Positions 43,546 through 52,916 of a stretch of 64,000 nt of DNA are shown piece after piece. The stretch's first letter is position 1, and each line of letters opens with the position of its first letter. Both the position numbers and the translations under genes were made by a program. Source of the stretch: Brachybacterium sp. UMB0905 (GTDB lineage Bacteria; Actinomycetota; Actinomycetes; Actinomycetales; Dermabacteraceae); assembly GCF_002871795.1 (NCBI RefSeq), contig NZ_PNHL01000010.1:1-64000 (forward strand), given 5' to 3'. Under the pieces are notes generated by a model. It saw nothing but the letters and a program-made list of their open reading frames with translations. It had not been told where the DNA came from and did no database searches.

Positions 43546-44577
43546 GTGACAGACCCGAGCAAGCCCGCCGCGGGCGTGACCGAGCAGGTGCTCGAAGCGC
43601 GCGCCGTCGTCGGCAACGACCCGACGGAGGGAGGTGCCCGCGATGCGGCGGGCGTGAAAGCGCCCCTGCCTTTCCGTCGCCGCTTCGTCTCCGCGGTCCG
43701 CCACCACCCGTGGATGTACGCCTTCATCCTCCCCGGGCTGGTCTTCTTCGTCCTGTTCCACTATGTGCCGCTGCTGGGCAACATCATCGCCTTCCAGGAC
43801 TACTCGCCCTACCTGGGGATTCAGGGCTCGCGCTTCGTGGGTCTGCGCAACTTCGAGGCGCTCGTGCGGGACCCCGAGGTGGTCAACGCGATCACCAACA
43901 CGCTGATCATCTCCTTCCTCCAGCTGGCCTTCGCCTTCCCCGCCCCCATCGCCCTGGCGATCTTCCTGAACTCGCTGCTCTCGGAGCGGATCAAGCGCTG
44001 GATCCAGACCGTCGTGTACCTGCCGCACTTCCTCAGCTGGGTGATCGTCATCGCCCTGTGGCAGCAGGTGCTCGGCGGCGCCGGCTCGCTCGCGCACGGC
44101 CTCTCGCTGCTGGGCCTGGAGAACGTCAACCTCATGAGCGACCCCTCGTTCTTCAAGATCCTCGTCGTGCTCCAGGTGATCTGGAAGGACGTCGGCTGGG
44201 GCACGATCATCTTCTTCGCCGCCCTGTCCACCATCTCCGCGGAGCTGTATGAGTCCGCGGCGGTGGACGGGGCCGGATCCTGGCGCCGCATCTGGCATGT
44301 GACTCTGCCCGGTCTGCTGCCGGTGACCGTGATGCTGCTGATCCTTCAGCTCGGCAACGTGCTCACCGTCGGCTTCGAACAGCTGCTGCTGCAGCAGCCC
44401 GCCGTCGGTGCCGGGGCGGCCCAGGTGATCGACACCTTCGTGTACTACCGCGGCATCGCCGGCGGCGACTGGGGCGTGTCCACCGCCGTGGGCCTGGTCA
44501 AGGGCGTCGTCGGCACGGTGCTCGTCCTCGGGGCGAACCGCCTCGCCAAACGACTGGGAACGGATGGACTCTTCTGA
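43546..44577 (+). CDS. Sugar ABC transporter permease, LplB-like (CUT1)
   Basis: This 343-residue membrane protein has six predicted helices and the permease EAA loop ELYESAAVDGAGSWRRIWHV near 250. Residues around YVPLLGNIIAFQDYSP and GLRNFEALVRDPEVVNAITN are typical of the LplB/YtcP group that imports oligosaccharides. I chose the GTG at 43546 with ggag upstream. It overlaps the next permease by one base (the two form one channel) and starts 22 bases after operator 3. No ATPase gene is present in the cluster; a shared MsiK-type ATPase elsewhere is expected. Confidence 0.9.
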   Translation: MTDPSKPAAGVTEQVLEARAVVGNDPTEGGARDAAGVKAPLPFRRRFVSAVRHHPWMYAFILPGLVFFVLFHYVPLLGNIIAFQDYSPYLGIQGSRFVGLRNFEALVRDPEVVNAITNTLIISFLQLAFAFPAPIALAIFLNSLLSERIKRWIQTVVYLPHFLSWVIVIALWQQVLGGAGSLAHGLSLLGLENVNLMSDPSFFKILVVLQVIWKDVGWGTIIFFAALSTISAELYESAAVDGAGSWRRIWHVTLPGLLPVTVMLLILQLGNVLTVGFEQLLLQQPAVGAGAAQVIDTFVYYRGIAGGDWGVSTAVGLVKGVVGTVLVLGANRLAKRLGTDGLF

Positions 44578-45461
44578 TGGCTGCTCGACGACCTCCGTGG
44601 ATGGAGAAGCCCGGACCGATCACCCAGGCCCTCAAGGTCCTCGCGATCGCGATCATCGTGCTGCTGATGCTGTACCCCTTCGTGTACGTGATCATGGCCT
44701 CGATGACCCCGCCGGGGGAGACGCTCCGCTTCGGCGTGATCCCTACCGACATGACCCTGGACGCCTACCGCTCGGTGCTCGCCGGACGCATCATTCCCCG
44801 CGCGCTCATGGTCTCCATCGGCATCACCGCGGTGGGCACGGTCCTGTCGGTCACCTTCACCACGCTGCTGGCCTTCGGACTGACCCGCACCCGCGAGATT
44901 CCCGGCTCCAAGGGCGTGCTGTACCTGGTGCTGTTCACGATGCTGTTCGGCGCGGGCCTGATCCCGAACTTCATCCTCGTGAAGTCCCTGGGGCTGCTGA
45001 ACTCCTACTGGGCGCTGATCCTGCCCGGCCTCATCAGCGCCTTCAACATGCTCGTGGTGCGCAACTTCTTCATGCAGATCCCGCAGGAGCTCACCGACTC
45101 CGCCCGGATCGACGGGGCGAGCGATCTGCAGGTGTTCGGGAAGATCATGCTTCCGCTGTCCAAAGCCGTGATCGCGGTGGTCGCCCTGTTCTACGCGGTG
45201 GGCTACTGGAACAACTTCTTCAGCGCCCTCATCTACCTGCAGGACACCTCGAAGTGGCCCATCCAGATGGTGCTGAACACCTACGCCGTCCAGGGCTCGC
45301 CGATCAGCAATATCGAGAACCCCAACGCCGCGGGATCGATGACCCCGCAGGCGATCCAGATGGCGATCGTGGTCCTCGCGACCGTTCCGATCCTGTGCGT
45401 CTACCCCTTCGCCCAGCGCTTCTTCACCAAGGGGGTGCTCACCGGCGCGATCAAGGGCTGA
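44577..45461 (+). CDS. Sugar ABC transporter permease, LplC/AraQ-like (CUT1)
   Basis: The second permease of the importer has 294 residues and six helices (for example LAIAIIVLLMLYPFVYVIMA near the N-terminus). Its EAA loop is ELTDSARIDGASDLQVFGKI near 180, with LFYAVGYWNNFFSALIYL after it. It pairs with the preceding LplB-like permease and the solute-binding protein downstream. The ATG overlaps the upstream stop (TGATGG), indicating translational coupling. Confidence 0.9.
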   Translation: MAARRPPWMEKPGPITQALKVLAIAIIVLLMLYPFVYVIMASMTPPGETLRFGVIPTDMTLDAYRSVLAGRIIPRALMVSIGITAVGTVLSVTFTTLLAFGLTRTREIPGSKGVLYLVLFTMLFGAGLIPNFILVKSLGLLNSYWALILPGLISAFNMLVVRNFFMQIPQELTDSARIDGASDLQVFGKIMLPLSKAVIAVVALFYAVGYWNNFFSALIYLQDTSKWPIQMVLNTYAVQGSPISNIENPNAAGSMTPQAIQMAIVVLATVPILCVYPFAQRFFTKGVLTGAIKG

Positions 45462-45500
45462 GAACTGACCCCACCCCCTGCCGTCTCGAGGAGGAGACCG

Positions 45501-47147
45501 ATGACCACTCGTTTCACCCGACGTTCTCTCATGGCTGCCGGCGGCCTCGCCCCGCTGGCCGCTTTGGCCGCCTGCTCTGGGGATGCCCCGGGCTCCGGTA
45601 CGGCGATCGACAACGCCAGCGGCCTTCAGCTGCCCAATCACACCCCGCCGCCGGAGGTCGAGGGTGCGATCATCTCCGACGTCGAGGGAGTGCCGCCGGG
45701 TTACGAGAAGCTGCCGGCCGAGCTCATCAAGACCGTGGATGCCCCGCCCGGGGACGGCAGCGCCATCACCGAGTTCAAGATCAGCTGGGATGCGCCCGCC
45801 CCGCCGCTGTCCGACAACAAGTTCTGGCAGGCCTACAACGAGCGGCTGAACGTCGACTACCAGCCGCAGATCGCCCCAGCCGCCAACTACGACGAGCGCC
45901 TGGCGACGCTGCTGGCCGGCGGCGACCTGCCGGACATCGTCCAGCTGCTGGACACCGCGCAGTCGGCGCGTGCGATCCGCGATGGCGCCTTCGCGGACCT
46001 GTCGGACATCCTGGCCGGTGATGGCATCGATGAGTGGCCGAACCTCGCCAACATCCGCGAGGACCAGTGGAGCTACGTCGCCTATGACGGGAAGATCGTC
46101 GGATTCCCGATCGACCTGCCCGCCTACAACAACGAGTTCCGCTACCGCCGGGACTGGGCCGAGGAGAACGGCTACCCCGAGCCGCCGACGAACGCCGAGG
46201 AGTTCAAGGAGCTGTTCGCCTCCTTCTCCAAGATGGGTGTGAAGGGCCGCTACGGCCTGGCTGACGCCCCGGGCACCGCGATGGTCGCCGCCACGGCGAT
46301 GTTCCACGTCCCGATCGGCTGGCGGTATGAGAACGGCACCCTGACGAACCACCAGGAGACGGAGGAGTTCGCCGAGGCGGTGCGGTTCATGAACGAACTG
46401 TGGGAGGCCGGGGCCTTCCACCCTGATGCGCTCGCGCTCGGCGCGAACGTGGGCAAGACCCTGTCGATGATCCCCGCCGGGGACGTGGGGATCTCCTGGA
46501 TCGCGGCGGCCAACTGGTACCGCCCGGGCGTGTACTACGACTCGTTGCAGGAGGAGCCGGAGGGCTGGACCGCCTTCATCCCGCCGCACCATGATGGTGA
46601 TGGCGATGGGCTGTTCGGCCGCTCCACCGGCGTGTTCGCCCGCGTGGGGATCTCCGCCAAGGCTGCCGAAGACGAGGAGCGACTGAAGATGCTCCTGGAC
46701 TTCTGCAACTACATGCGCGCCCCCTACGGCAGCGAGGAGCACTACTTCCTACACCACGGGGAAGAGGGCGACTACTTCACCCGCAAGCCGGGCGAGGACC
46801 CCAAACCCGTGGAGGGCACGAACTATGCCGCCGAGGCGATGCAGCTCATCTATGGTCTGCCGCCGGTGGTGTACGACTTCCCGGGGGCCGCTGATGCGAT
46901 CGCCATCAACGAGCAGTACGTGAACAACTCGGAGATGGATCCGTGCGCGGGCCTGTTCTCTGATGCCGCCACCCGGGCGCAACCGCAGCTGGATGAGCTG
47001 TACGAGTCGTACATCAACCAGATCATCGTGGGCAATCGCCCGCTGACTGACCTGGACACCTACCTGGAGCAGTGGCGGTCTCGCGGCGGCGATGACATGC
47101 GCAAGGAGTTCGAGGAAGCGCTCAAGGCACGGGAGAACGGCGAATGA
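45501..47147 (+). CDS. Solute-binding lipoprotein of the LplABC-like importer
   Basis: This 548-residue extracellular binding protein (family 1) has Tat-type arginines (FTRRSLMAAGG) and lipobox ALAAC near residue 27. The mature part has the family features GGDLPDIVQLLD, a Trp/Tyr-rich ligand region and FPIDLPAYNNEFRYRRDWAE. At about 550 residues it is of the large LplA class that binds oligosaccharides. A good gaggagg site precedes the ATG. Its stop overlaps the ATG of the GH172 gene (ATGA), tying import to hydrolysis. Proposed ligand: arabinan-derived oligosaccharides (inference). Confidence 0.9.
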   Translation: MTTRFTRRSLMAAGGLAPLAALAACSGDAPGSGTAIDNASGLQLPNHTPPPEVEGAIISDVEGVPPGYEKLPAELIKTVDAPPGDGSAITEFKISWDAPAPPLSDNKFWQAYNERLNVDYQPQIAPAANYDERLATLLAGGDLPDIVQLLDTAQSARAIRDGAFADLSDILAGDGIDEWPNLANIREDQWSYVAYDGKIVGFPIDLPAYNNEFRYRRDWAEENGYPEPPTNAEEFKELFASFSKMGVKGRYGLADAPGTAMVAATAMFHVPIGWRYENGTLTNHQETEEFAEAVRFMNELWEAGAFHPDALALGANVGKTLSMIPAGDVGISWIAAANWYRPGVYYDSLQEEPEGWTAFIPPHHDGDGDGLFGRSTGVFARVGISAKAAEDEERLKMLLDFCNYMRAPYGSEEHYFLHHGEEGDYFTRKPGEDPKPVEGTNYAAEAMQLIYGLPPVVYDFPGAADAIAINEQYVNNSEMDPCAGLFSDAATRAQPQLDELYESYINQIIVGNRPLTDLDTYLEQWRSRGGDDMRKEFEEALKARENGE

Positions 47148-48292
47148 CCGCAGGGCTGGACGGGTTGGAGCGGCTCAGCGCCGCCCGAACCTTCTCGATC
47201 AGCGCGGAGAACCGCGACGGGAGCCCGGGCGGGGGCGGTCGCGCCGAGCAGGGCGACCACTCCACCGCCTGGGCCTCCCGCGAGCTGCCGGTGGGCTGGA
47301 AGAAGTCGCCGACGGTGGACCTCGAGCCCCGTGCCCGGCGGATGATCATGGACGTGGACGGGCCCGGGGTGATCCAGCACGTGTGGATCACGGTGCTGCC
47401 GCACCACCTGCGCTCGATCGTGCTGCGCTTCTACTGGGACGAGGAGGAGCAGCCGTCGATCGAGGTGCCGCTGGGGGACTTCTTCTGCCAGGGCTGGGCA
47501 CGGTATGTGCCGGTCACTTCGATCCCCGTCACCGTGGCGCCTGCGGGCGGCCTCAACGCGTACTGGCGTATGCCCTTCCGGCAGCGGGCACGCATGGAGG
47601 TGGAGAACCTCTCCAGTGAGACGATCGAAGGCTTCTTCCACCAGATCACCTGGTCCCAGGAAGATGTGGCAGCAGACGCCGCCTATCTTCACGCCCAGTG
47701 GCGGCGCTCGGATCCCTTGGAGGCGATGAGCCCGCACCTGATCCTGGATGGGGTACGCGGGCAGGGACATTACGTCGGTACCTACCTGGCGTGGGAGTCC
47801 CATCAGGTCGGCTGGTGGGGCGAGGGCGAGGTGAAGTTCTACCTGGACGATGACCTCGCAGGCGTCGGCCCCGGAGAGGGCGGGGAAGGTGCGGAGCCGC
47901 CGACCGTCTTCCCGACCATCTGCGGCACAGGGACGGAAGATTACGTGGGCGGGGCATGGGCCTTCGAGGACCCGAAAGGCTCCTACGCTGCGTACACCAC
48001 GCCGTACCTGGGCATGCCGGAGGTCCAGCGCCCGGACGGCTTCTATGCCTCCCAGCAGAGGTTCGGGCTTTACCGCTGGCATATCCCCGATCCCATCCGC
48101 TTCCAAGAGCGGATCCGGGTGAGCGTGCAGGCGCTGGGGTTCCAGCGGCCGGTCGACGGGATGGTGCGCTACAAGCCGCTGCGCGATGACGTCGCCTCCA
48201 CCGCGTTCTGGTACCAGAGCGAACCGCACACCCCCTTCGGCGAGGATCCCACCTACCGCGCGCCGACCTGGGACCTGCTCGACCCCAGCTGA
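47144..48292 (+). CDS. DUF2961 (GH172-type) furanosidase 1, cytoplasmic
   Basis: This 382-residue DUF2961 protein has no signal peptide. Features: FSISAENRDGSPGGGGR, IQHVWITVLPHHLRSIVLRF YWDEE, VPLGDFFCQGW, LNAYWRMPF, WWGEGEVKFYLDDD and GTGTEDYVGGAWAFE. The Glu in GEGEVKF and the Glu in GTGTED correspond to the catalytic pair of GH172; here a Gly/Glu-rich insertion lies between them. GH172 enzymes are exo-acting on alpha-D-arabinofuranose or alpha-D-fructofuranose. Last gene of the LplABC-like operon, so it should trim imported oligosaccharides. Its paralogue is at 58033. Confidence 0.9.
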   Translation: MTAGLDGLERLSAARTFSISAENRDGSPGGGGRAEQGDHSTAWASRELPVGWKKSPTVDLEPRARRMIMDVDGPGVIQHVWITVLPHHLRSIVLRFYWDEEEQPSIEVPLGDFFCQGWARYVPVTSIPVTVAPAGGLNAYWRMPFRQRARMEVENLSSETIEGFFHQITWSQEDVAADAAYLHAQWRRSDPLEAMSPHLILDGVRGQGHYVGTYLAWESHQVGWWGEGEVKFYLDDDLAGVGPGEGGEGAEPPTVFPTICGTGTEDYVGGAWAFEDPKGSYAAYTTPYLGMPEVQRPDGFYASQQRFGLYRWHIPDPIRFQERIRVSVQALGFQRPVDGMVRYKPLRDDVASTAFWYQSEPHTPFGEDPTYRAPTWDLLDPS

Positions 48293-48304
48293 CCGGAGGC
48301 ACGA

Positions 48305-48346
48305 ACCGGCCCGGTACCGCCCCGCACGGGGCAGCACCGGGCCGGT
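48305..48346. terminator. Two-part terminator hairpin between convergent operons
   Basis: Outer perfect 11-bp stem (accggcccggt / accgggccggt) and inner gcccc / ggggc around gcac. Confidence 0.75.
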
Positions 48347-48383
48347 GCTGTCGATCAGCGGCGCTCGGCCGTGACCGGGGCGC

Positions 48384-49388
48384 TCACTCGTACAGCGAGC
48401 GGGCGATCTCCTCCTCCTCCATGTTGGTCTCGTCGTAGAAGTAGTACCCGGTATCGACCTCCGGCTCGACCTCCTCGCCGTTGATCGCCGCCAGAGCGGT
48501 CTCGACTGTCTTGTAGCCGATGTCGTAGGGGTCCTGGGTGACGGCGCCCTCCATGCGGCCGTCCCGGATGGCGTCGAGCTGACCCTGGCCGGAGTCGAAG
48601 CCGAGGGAGATCAGGTCATCCGCGCGGCCCAGCTCGTCGATCGCGGTGACCATGCCGATGGCGGAGGCCTCGTTGGTCGCGAAGATCCCCTTGAGGTCCC
48701 GGTGCGCCTGGAGGATCGCGTTGGTGGCATTGGTCGCCTTCAGGACGTCGGACTCCGAGTACTGGATGTCCGCGATGGTCAGCGAGGTGTTGTTCTCGAT
48801 GTACTCCACGAAGCCGTCCCGGCGCTGCACGCCGGTGAGGGAGGTCTGCGAGTGGGCGATGACGGCGATGGAGCCCTCCTCGCCGACCAGCTCGGCCATC
48901 TTCTTGGCCGCCTCCGCGGCAGCCGCCTCGTTGTCGGTGGCGACGGTGGACACCGGGATGTCGGACTCGACCCCGGAGTCGAAGGCGATGATGGGGATCT
49001 CCGCGCTCTGCGCCTGCTCCAACAGGGGCAGAGACGCCTCCGAGTCCAGGGCGGCGTAGGCGATCGCGTCCGGGGAGCCGTTCAGCGCGGTCTGCAGCTG
49101 CTGGATCTGCTGCTCGACGTCCGATTCGGTATCCGGGCCGTCGAAGGTGACCTGGGCGCCGAGCTCCTCGGCGGCGGCGAAGGCGCCGTCGCGCACGGTG
49201 ACCCAGAACTGCTGGGAGAAGCCCTTGGAGATGATCGCGATGGAGGGACCGGAGCTGGAGCCGGCGGTCTCGCCGCCGCCGTCCGAGCCGCCGGCGGAGT
49301 CGGTGCCGCGGTTGCAGGCGGCGAGGGTGAGCCCGAGGGCTCCGATGATTCCGGCGCCGAAGGTGCGCCGTGCGATGTTCGACATCAT
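48384..49388 (-). CDS. Sugar-binding lipoprotein of a CUT2 (RbsB-like) importer
   Basis: This 334-residue binding protein has lipobox TLAACNRG near residue 25 and then a Gly/Ser-rich linker. The Peripla_BP_4 fold carries SIAIISKGFSQQFWVTVRDG, FDSGVESDIPVSTVATDNEA and GFDSGQGQLDAIRDGRMEGA. CUT2 proteins bind monosaccharides (ribose, xylose, arabinose, autoinducer-2); the exact ligand is not evident. Given the neighbours, free D-arabinose or another pentose is a fair guess. ATG codons at 49388 and 49385 are both possible, with aaggaga just upstream. It is the last gene of the rbsACB-like operon. Confidence 0.88.
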   Translation of the reverse strand: MMSNIARRTFGAGIIGALGLTLAACNRGTDSAGGSDGGGETAGSSSGPSIAIISKGFSQQFWVTVRDGAFAAAEELGAQVTFDGPDTESDVEQQIQQLQTALNGSPDAIAYAALDSEASLPLLEQAQSAEIPIIAFDSGVESDIPVSTVATDNEAAAAEAAKKMAELVGEEGSIAVIAHSQTSLTGVQRRDGFVEYIENNTSLTIADIQYSESDVLKATNATNAILQAHRDLKGIFATNEASAIGMVTAIDELGRADDLISLGFDSGQGQLDAIRDGRMEGAVTQDPYDIGYKTVETALAAINGEEVEPEVDTGYYFYDETNMEEEEIARSLYE

Positions 49389-49437
49389 TGTCTCCTTAGT
49401 GCGGATGAGATCTGGTGCGGGGGTCAGGACAGGAGGA

Positions 49438-50451
49438 TCACGAGGCGGCGCGGTTGCGCCGGACCGAGTCGCCCCAGACGGCGACGAGGATGACGATCGC
49501 GACCGCGATGCGCTGCCATTCCTGGGCGATGCCCAGGATCTGCAGGCCGTTGTTGAGGGTCGCCATCAGGATCGCGCCGATGACGGTGCCGCCGATGGCC
49601 GCGCGGCCGCCGGCGAGCGAGGTGCCGCCGATCACGACGGCGGCGATCGCCTCCAGCTCGTAGCCGACGCCGAGGGCGGGCTGGGCGGAGTTCAGCCGCG
49701 AGGCCATCACGATGCCGGCGACCGCGGTGAACATGAAGGCGGTCATGTAGATGTACAGGGTCCAGCGCTTGGTGTCGACGCCGGAGAGCTTGGTCGCCTC
49801 GGCGTTGGAGCCGATGGCGATCGCGTAGCGCCCCACCAGGGTCTTGTTCATCAGGAACCAGGCCACCAGGGCCACCAGGGCGAAGATCAGCACGGCGTTG
49901 GGGATCTTCGGGATCAGCTGGCCGGTGGCGATCTGGCGGAACCAGGCGTGCTCGGTGAAGTACTGCGGGGTGGAGCTGGTGATGATCAGGGAGAGCCCCT
50001 GGGTGGCCATCATCATCGCGAGCGTCGCGATGAACGAGGGGATCTTCATGTACGAGACCAGGAACCCGACGAACATGCCCACCAGGGCACCGATCACGAG
50101 GGTGAGGACGATCGCGACCGGCAGCGGCAGCCCGAGGTGGGCGGAGGTCCCCATCACCGCCAGCAGCACCGAGAACAGGGTCATCCCGGTGCCGACGGAG
50201 AGATCGATGCCGCCGGTGGCGATCACGAAGTTCACGCCCAGCGCCAGGATGCCGGTGACCGAGGCCGCGAGCAGGATCCCGGAGATGTTGGAGATCGTCA
50301 GGAAGTTCGGGCTGGCGATGAAGAAGATCAGGAACAGCAGCAGCAGCGCGCCGAACAGGGCGAACTTCTGGAGTTCGAGACCGCGGCGGGTCTTCGTGGC
50401 TGTGGCCTCCGCCGCTTCCGCGGTGGTGGCGCTCGACTGGTCGGTGCTCAT
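49438..50451 (-). CDS. Sugar ABC permease, RbsC-like (CUT2)
   Basis: This 337-residue permease has about ten hydrophobic segments and the CUT2 signatures VNFVIATGGIDLSVGTGMTL and YELEAIAAVVIGGTSLAGGR, the latter with the conserved GG-x-S-x-x-GG that faces the ATPase. It overlaps the end of the ATPase gene by four bases (ATGA). It has no frameshift or oddity. One homodimer of this protein with the double ATPase and RbsB-like protein forms the importer. Confidence 0.92.
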   Translation of the reverse strand: MSTDQSSATTAEAAEATATKTRRGLELQKFALFGALLLLFLIFFIASPNFLTISNISGILLAASVTGILALGVNFVIATGGIDLSVGTGMTLFSVLLAVMGTSAHLGLPLPVAIVLTLVIGALVGMFVGFLVSYMKIPSFIATLAMMMATQGLSLIITSSTPQYFTEHAWFRQIATGQLIPKIPNAVLIFALVALVAWFLMNKTLVGRYAIAIGSNAEATKLSGVDTKRWTLYIYMTAFMFTAVAGIVMASRLNSAQPALGVGYELEAIAAVVIGGTSLAGGRAAIGGTVIGAILMATLNNGLQILGIAQEWQRIAVAIVILVAVWGDSVRRNRAAS

Positions 50452-51989
50452 TCAACTCCCTCCAATGCGCTCTCGCGGCCGGCGGTCGCGAGAGCCATGA
50501 GTGTGTCCTGGGTGGCGCCTTCGCGGTCCACGATCCCGGCCAGTCGGCCCTCGGACATGACGGCGATGCGATGCGAGATCCGGAGGATCTCGGGGATCTC
50601 CGAAGAGATCACGATGATGGATTTGCCAGCTTTCGCGAGGTCCTCGAGGATCGTGTAGATCTCCTCCTTGGCCCCGACGTCGATGCCGCGGGTGGGCTCG
50701 TCGACGATGAGGATGTCGCTGTCGCGCTCGAGCCAGCGGCCGATGATGACCTTCTGCTGGTTCCCGCCGGACAGCAGGCGCACGGTCTGGTGGATCGACG
50801 GGGTGCGGATGGACAGGCTGCGCACGTGCCGGTCGGCGATCTCGTCCAGCGCGGCCCCGTTCACGATCCCGAGGCGGGAATTCTGTGGGAGGTTCGCGAT
50901 GGCGATGTTGTCGCTGACGGTGTTCTCCAGCAGCAGCCCGCTGCCCTTGCGGTCCTCGGAGAGGTAGCCGACTCCGCGCGCGACCGCCTCGGAGGGAGTG
51001 CGGGCCGATGCGGGGCTGCCGTGGATCTCGATGGTGCCGGCGCTGCGGGGATCGGCGCCGATGATGGCCCGGGCCAGCTCGGTGCGGCCGGATCCCATCA
51101 GCCCCGCGAGCCCGAGGATCTCCCCGCGGTGGAGCGTGAAGGAGATGTCCTCCAGCAGCGCCTTGGTGCTCAGATGGCTGACCTCGAGGGCGACCTCACC
51201 GGTGGGCTCGGAGGTGACCCGGCGGTCCTCCTCGATGGGGCGGCCCACCATCTTCTCGATCAGCAGCGGGCGGGTGACGTCCTCGCGAGGCGCGGTGAAG
51301 ACGCTTTCGCCGTCGCGCAGCACGGTGACCCGGTCAGCCAGCTGCATCACCTCGTTCAGGCGATGGGAGATGTAGATGACCCCCAGCCCCTCCGCGGTGA
51401 GCTGCGCGACGAGCTCGAAGAGCTTCTCGGCCTCCCGCTGGCTGAGCGCCGCGGTGGGCTCGTCCATGATCAGCGCCTTGGCGTCGTAGGAGAGGGCGCG
51501 GGCGATCTCGACCATCTGCTGCTCGGCCACGGAGAGGTCCCCGAGGCGGGCACTGACGGGGATCGTGATGCCGAGCCGGTCCAGCAGCTCGGCGCACTGG
51601 CATCGGTGCCTGCGGTCGTTGACCAGGAAGGGCAGGCCCGGCCCGGTCTTCCGGCCCAGGGCGATGTTCTGGGCGACATCCAGGTCGGGGATGAGCTGGA
51701 GCTCCTGGTGGACGATTACCAGCCCGAAGTCCCTGGCGTCGCGGGGTGTGCGCGGGGCCCACGGCTGCCCGCGGAAGGTGATCCGGCCGCCGTCGTCCGC
51801 CGGCATGATCCCGCTGAGGATGTTCATGAGGGTGGACTTGCCGGCCCCATTCTCCCCGCACACGGCAAGGACCTCACCGGCGTGGAGCTCGAGGGAGACC
51901 CCCTTCAGGGCGCGGACTCCGGGGAAGGTCTTCGAGATGTCCTCGACCTCGAGCAGGGGGCTGCCCGCGGGGTTCTTCGCTGCGTCCAT
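50448..51989 (-). CDS. Sugar ABC double ATPase, RbsA-like (CUT2)
   Basis: The 513-residue protein has two fused ATPase domains. The first carries Walker A GENGAGKST near residue 44, signature LSVAEQQMVEIARAL and Walker B ALIMDEPTAAL. The second has a degenerate P-loop (GLMGSGRTELARAI) and the CUT2 signature LLSGGNQQKVIIGRWL with ILIVDEPTRGIDVGAKEEIY. This asymmetry is normal in RbsA/AraG/XylG. It is the first gene of the operon, with operators at 52050 and 52241 in the 370-bp region before it. Confidence 0.93.
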   Translation of the reverse strand: MDAAKNPAGSPLLEVEDISKTFPGVRALKGVSLELHAGEVLAVCGENGAGKSTLMNILSGIMPADDGGRITFRGQPWAPRTPRDARDFGLVIVHQELQLIPDLDVAQNIALGRKTGPGLPFLVNDRRHRCQCAELLDRLGITIPVSARLGDLSVAEQQMVEIARALSYDAKALIMDEPTAALSQREAEKLFELVAQLTAEGLGVIYISHRLNEVMQLADRVTVLRDGESVFTAPREDVTRPLLIEKMVGRPIEEDRRVTSEPTGEVALEVSHLSTKALLEDISFTLHRGEILGLAGLMGSGRTELARAIIGADPRSAGTIEIHGSPASARTPSEAVARGVGYLSEDRKGSGLLLENTVSDNIAIANLPQNSRLGIVNGAALDEIADRHVRSLSIRTPSIHQTVRLLSGGNQQKVIIGRWLERDSDILIVDEPTRGIDVGAKEEIYTILEDLAKAGKSIIVISSEIPEILRISHRIAVMSEGRLAGIVDREGATQDTLMALATAGRESALEGVE

Positions 51990-52049
51990 GCCTGCTCCTC
52001 TCTGTGTGATCGATCGGCACTCGATGCGCCGATGGTCGGCGCCTGGCTG

Positions 52050-52061
52050 AAAATCGATTAC
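52050..52061. promoter_or_regulatory. LacI-type operator 4
   Basis: aaaatcgattac, 61 bases before the RbsA-like start; core AATCGATT is a perfect palindrome. Confidence 0.6.
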
Positions 52062-52240
52062 TCACCGGCTAGGGGTGAGAGGCGGAGGGACGGCGCTGTT
52101 CCCTGCGCTTCTCGGGGAGGGGCTTCTCGGGGAGAAGTGTCTGCGTGCGGGGTGGACGTCCTTGTGTGATCCGGTCAGGCGAGATTACGGGAGCGTGTGG
52201 CGCACGTCAAGCCGGCGGGCCCAAAACATCCGATGTGTCC

Positions 52241-52252
52241 GTAAACGATTAC
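52241..52252. promoter_or_regulatory. LacI-type operator 5
   Basis: gtaaacgattac, the closest match to the consensus in this window. Confidence 0.65.
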
Positions 52253-52358
52253 CACAATCTGGTGGTATTCCGTCAGGGCGGAGCGGGCGTCCACCGTGCG
52301 GGCCCTGGCGGTCGGATCGGCGGGGAGGCATGATGGGGAAGCAATGAGGGGAGGCGCG

Positions 52359-52916
52359 ATGGCCGGAACGATCTGGACTCTGGGCCACTGGACCTGCCCC
52401 GAGGGCGATGTGCTCACGACCTTCCGGGGCGCGGGCATCGACGAGCTCGTCGATGTGCGCAGACTGCCCGGCTCCCGCCGCAGCCCCCAGTTCGATGCCG
52501 AGGAGATGGTGCGCTGGCTGGGCGAGGCGGGCATCGGCTACCGGCGCTCGGCCGAGCTCGCCGGGCGCCGCCCGAAGCAGAGCGACGTCGACCCGCAACT
52601 GAACGCGGGCTGGCAGAGCACGAGTTTCAAGAACTACGCCGAGCACACCCTGACCCCTGAGTACGAGCGCGGGATCGAGGCGCTCGCCGATCTCGCCGCG
52701 GAGCATCACGTGGTGGTGATGTGCGGCGAGCCGATGCCCTGGCGGTGCCACCGGCTGCTCATCGCGAACACCCTCGTCGCGCGGGGGTGGGAGGTCGTGC
52801 ACCTGCGCGTCGGCAGCGCCCCCGCCGAGCACGAGCTGGGCGCCTGGGGTGCGCGACCCGTTCTGCGCGAGGACGGCGCCCTGGTCTATCCGCCGGATGC
52901 CCAGGGGGAGACCTGA
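52359..52916 (+). CDS. DUF488-family protein
   Basis: This 185-residue protein has the DUF488 features IWTLGHWTCPEGDVLTTFRG, LVDVRRLPGSRRSPQFD, a middle AELAGRRPK stretch and VVVMCGEPMPWRCHRLLIA, where C-x7-CHR is conserved. The family is widespread and thought to be a small nucleotide- or DNA-associated enzyme; its activity is not established. The ATG at 52359 has ggggagg upstream; an in-frame ATG at 52344 is less likely. It may be unrelated to the sugar genes and simply share the divergent region. Confidence 0.85.
   Translation: MAGTIWTLGHWTCPEGDVLTTFRGAGIDELVDVRRLPGSRRSPQFDAEEMVRWLGEAGIGYRRSAELAGRRPKQSDVDPQLNAGWQSTSFKNYAEHTLTPEYERGIEALADLAAEHHVVVMCGEPMPWRCHRLLIANTLVARGWEVVHLRVGSAPAEHELGAWGARPVLREDGALVYPPDAQGET

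Larger units (their letters stand above)
51990..52358. promoter_or_regulatory. Divergent control region of the RbsACB operon and DUF488 gene
   Basis: Contains no gene. Holds two LacI-type operators (52050-52061 aaaatcgattac and 52241-52252 gtaaacgattac) 191 bases apart, a spacing that would permit looping. The probable promoter of the minus-strand operon lies near the first. Confidence 0.6.

Noticed and set aside
48384-51989. Ribose operon named rbs outright
   Set aside because: There is no rbsK or rbsD, and CUT2 importers share sequence across many monosaccharides, so I give no gene symbols.
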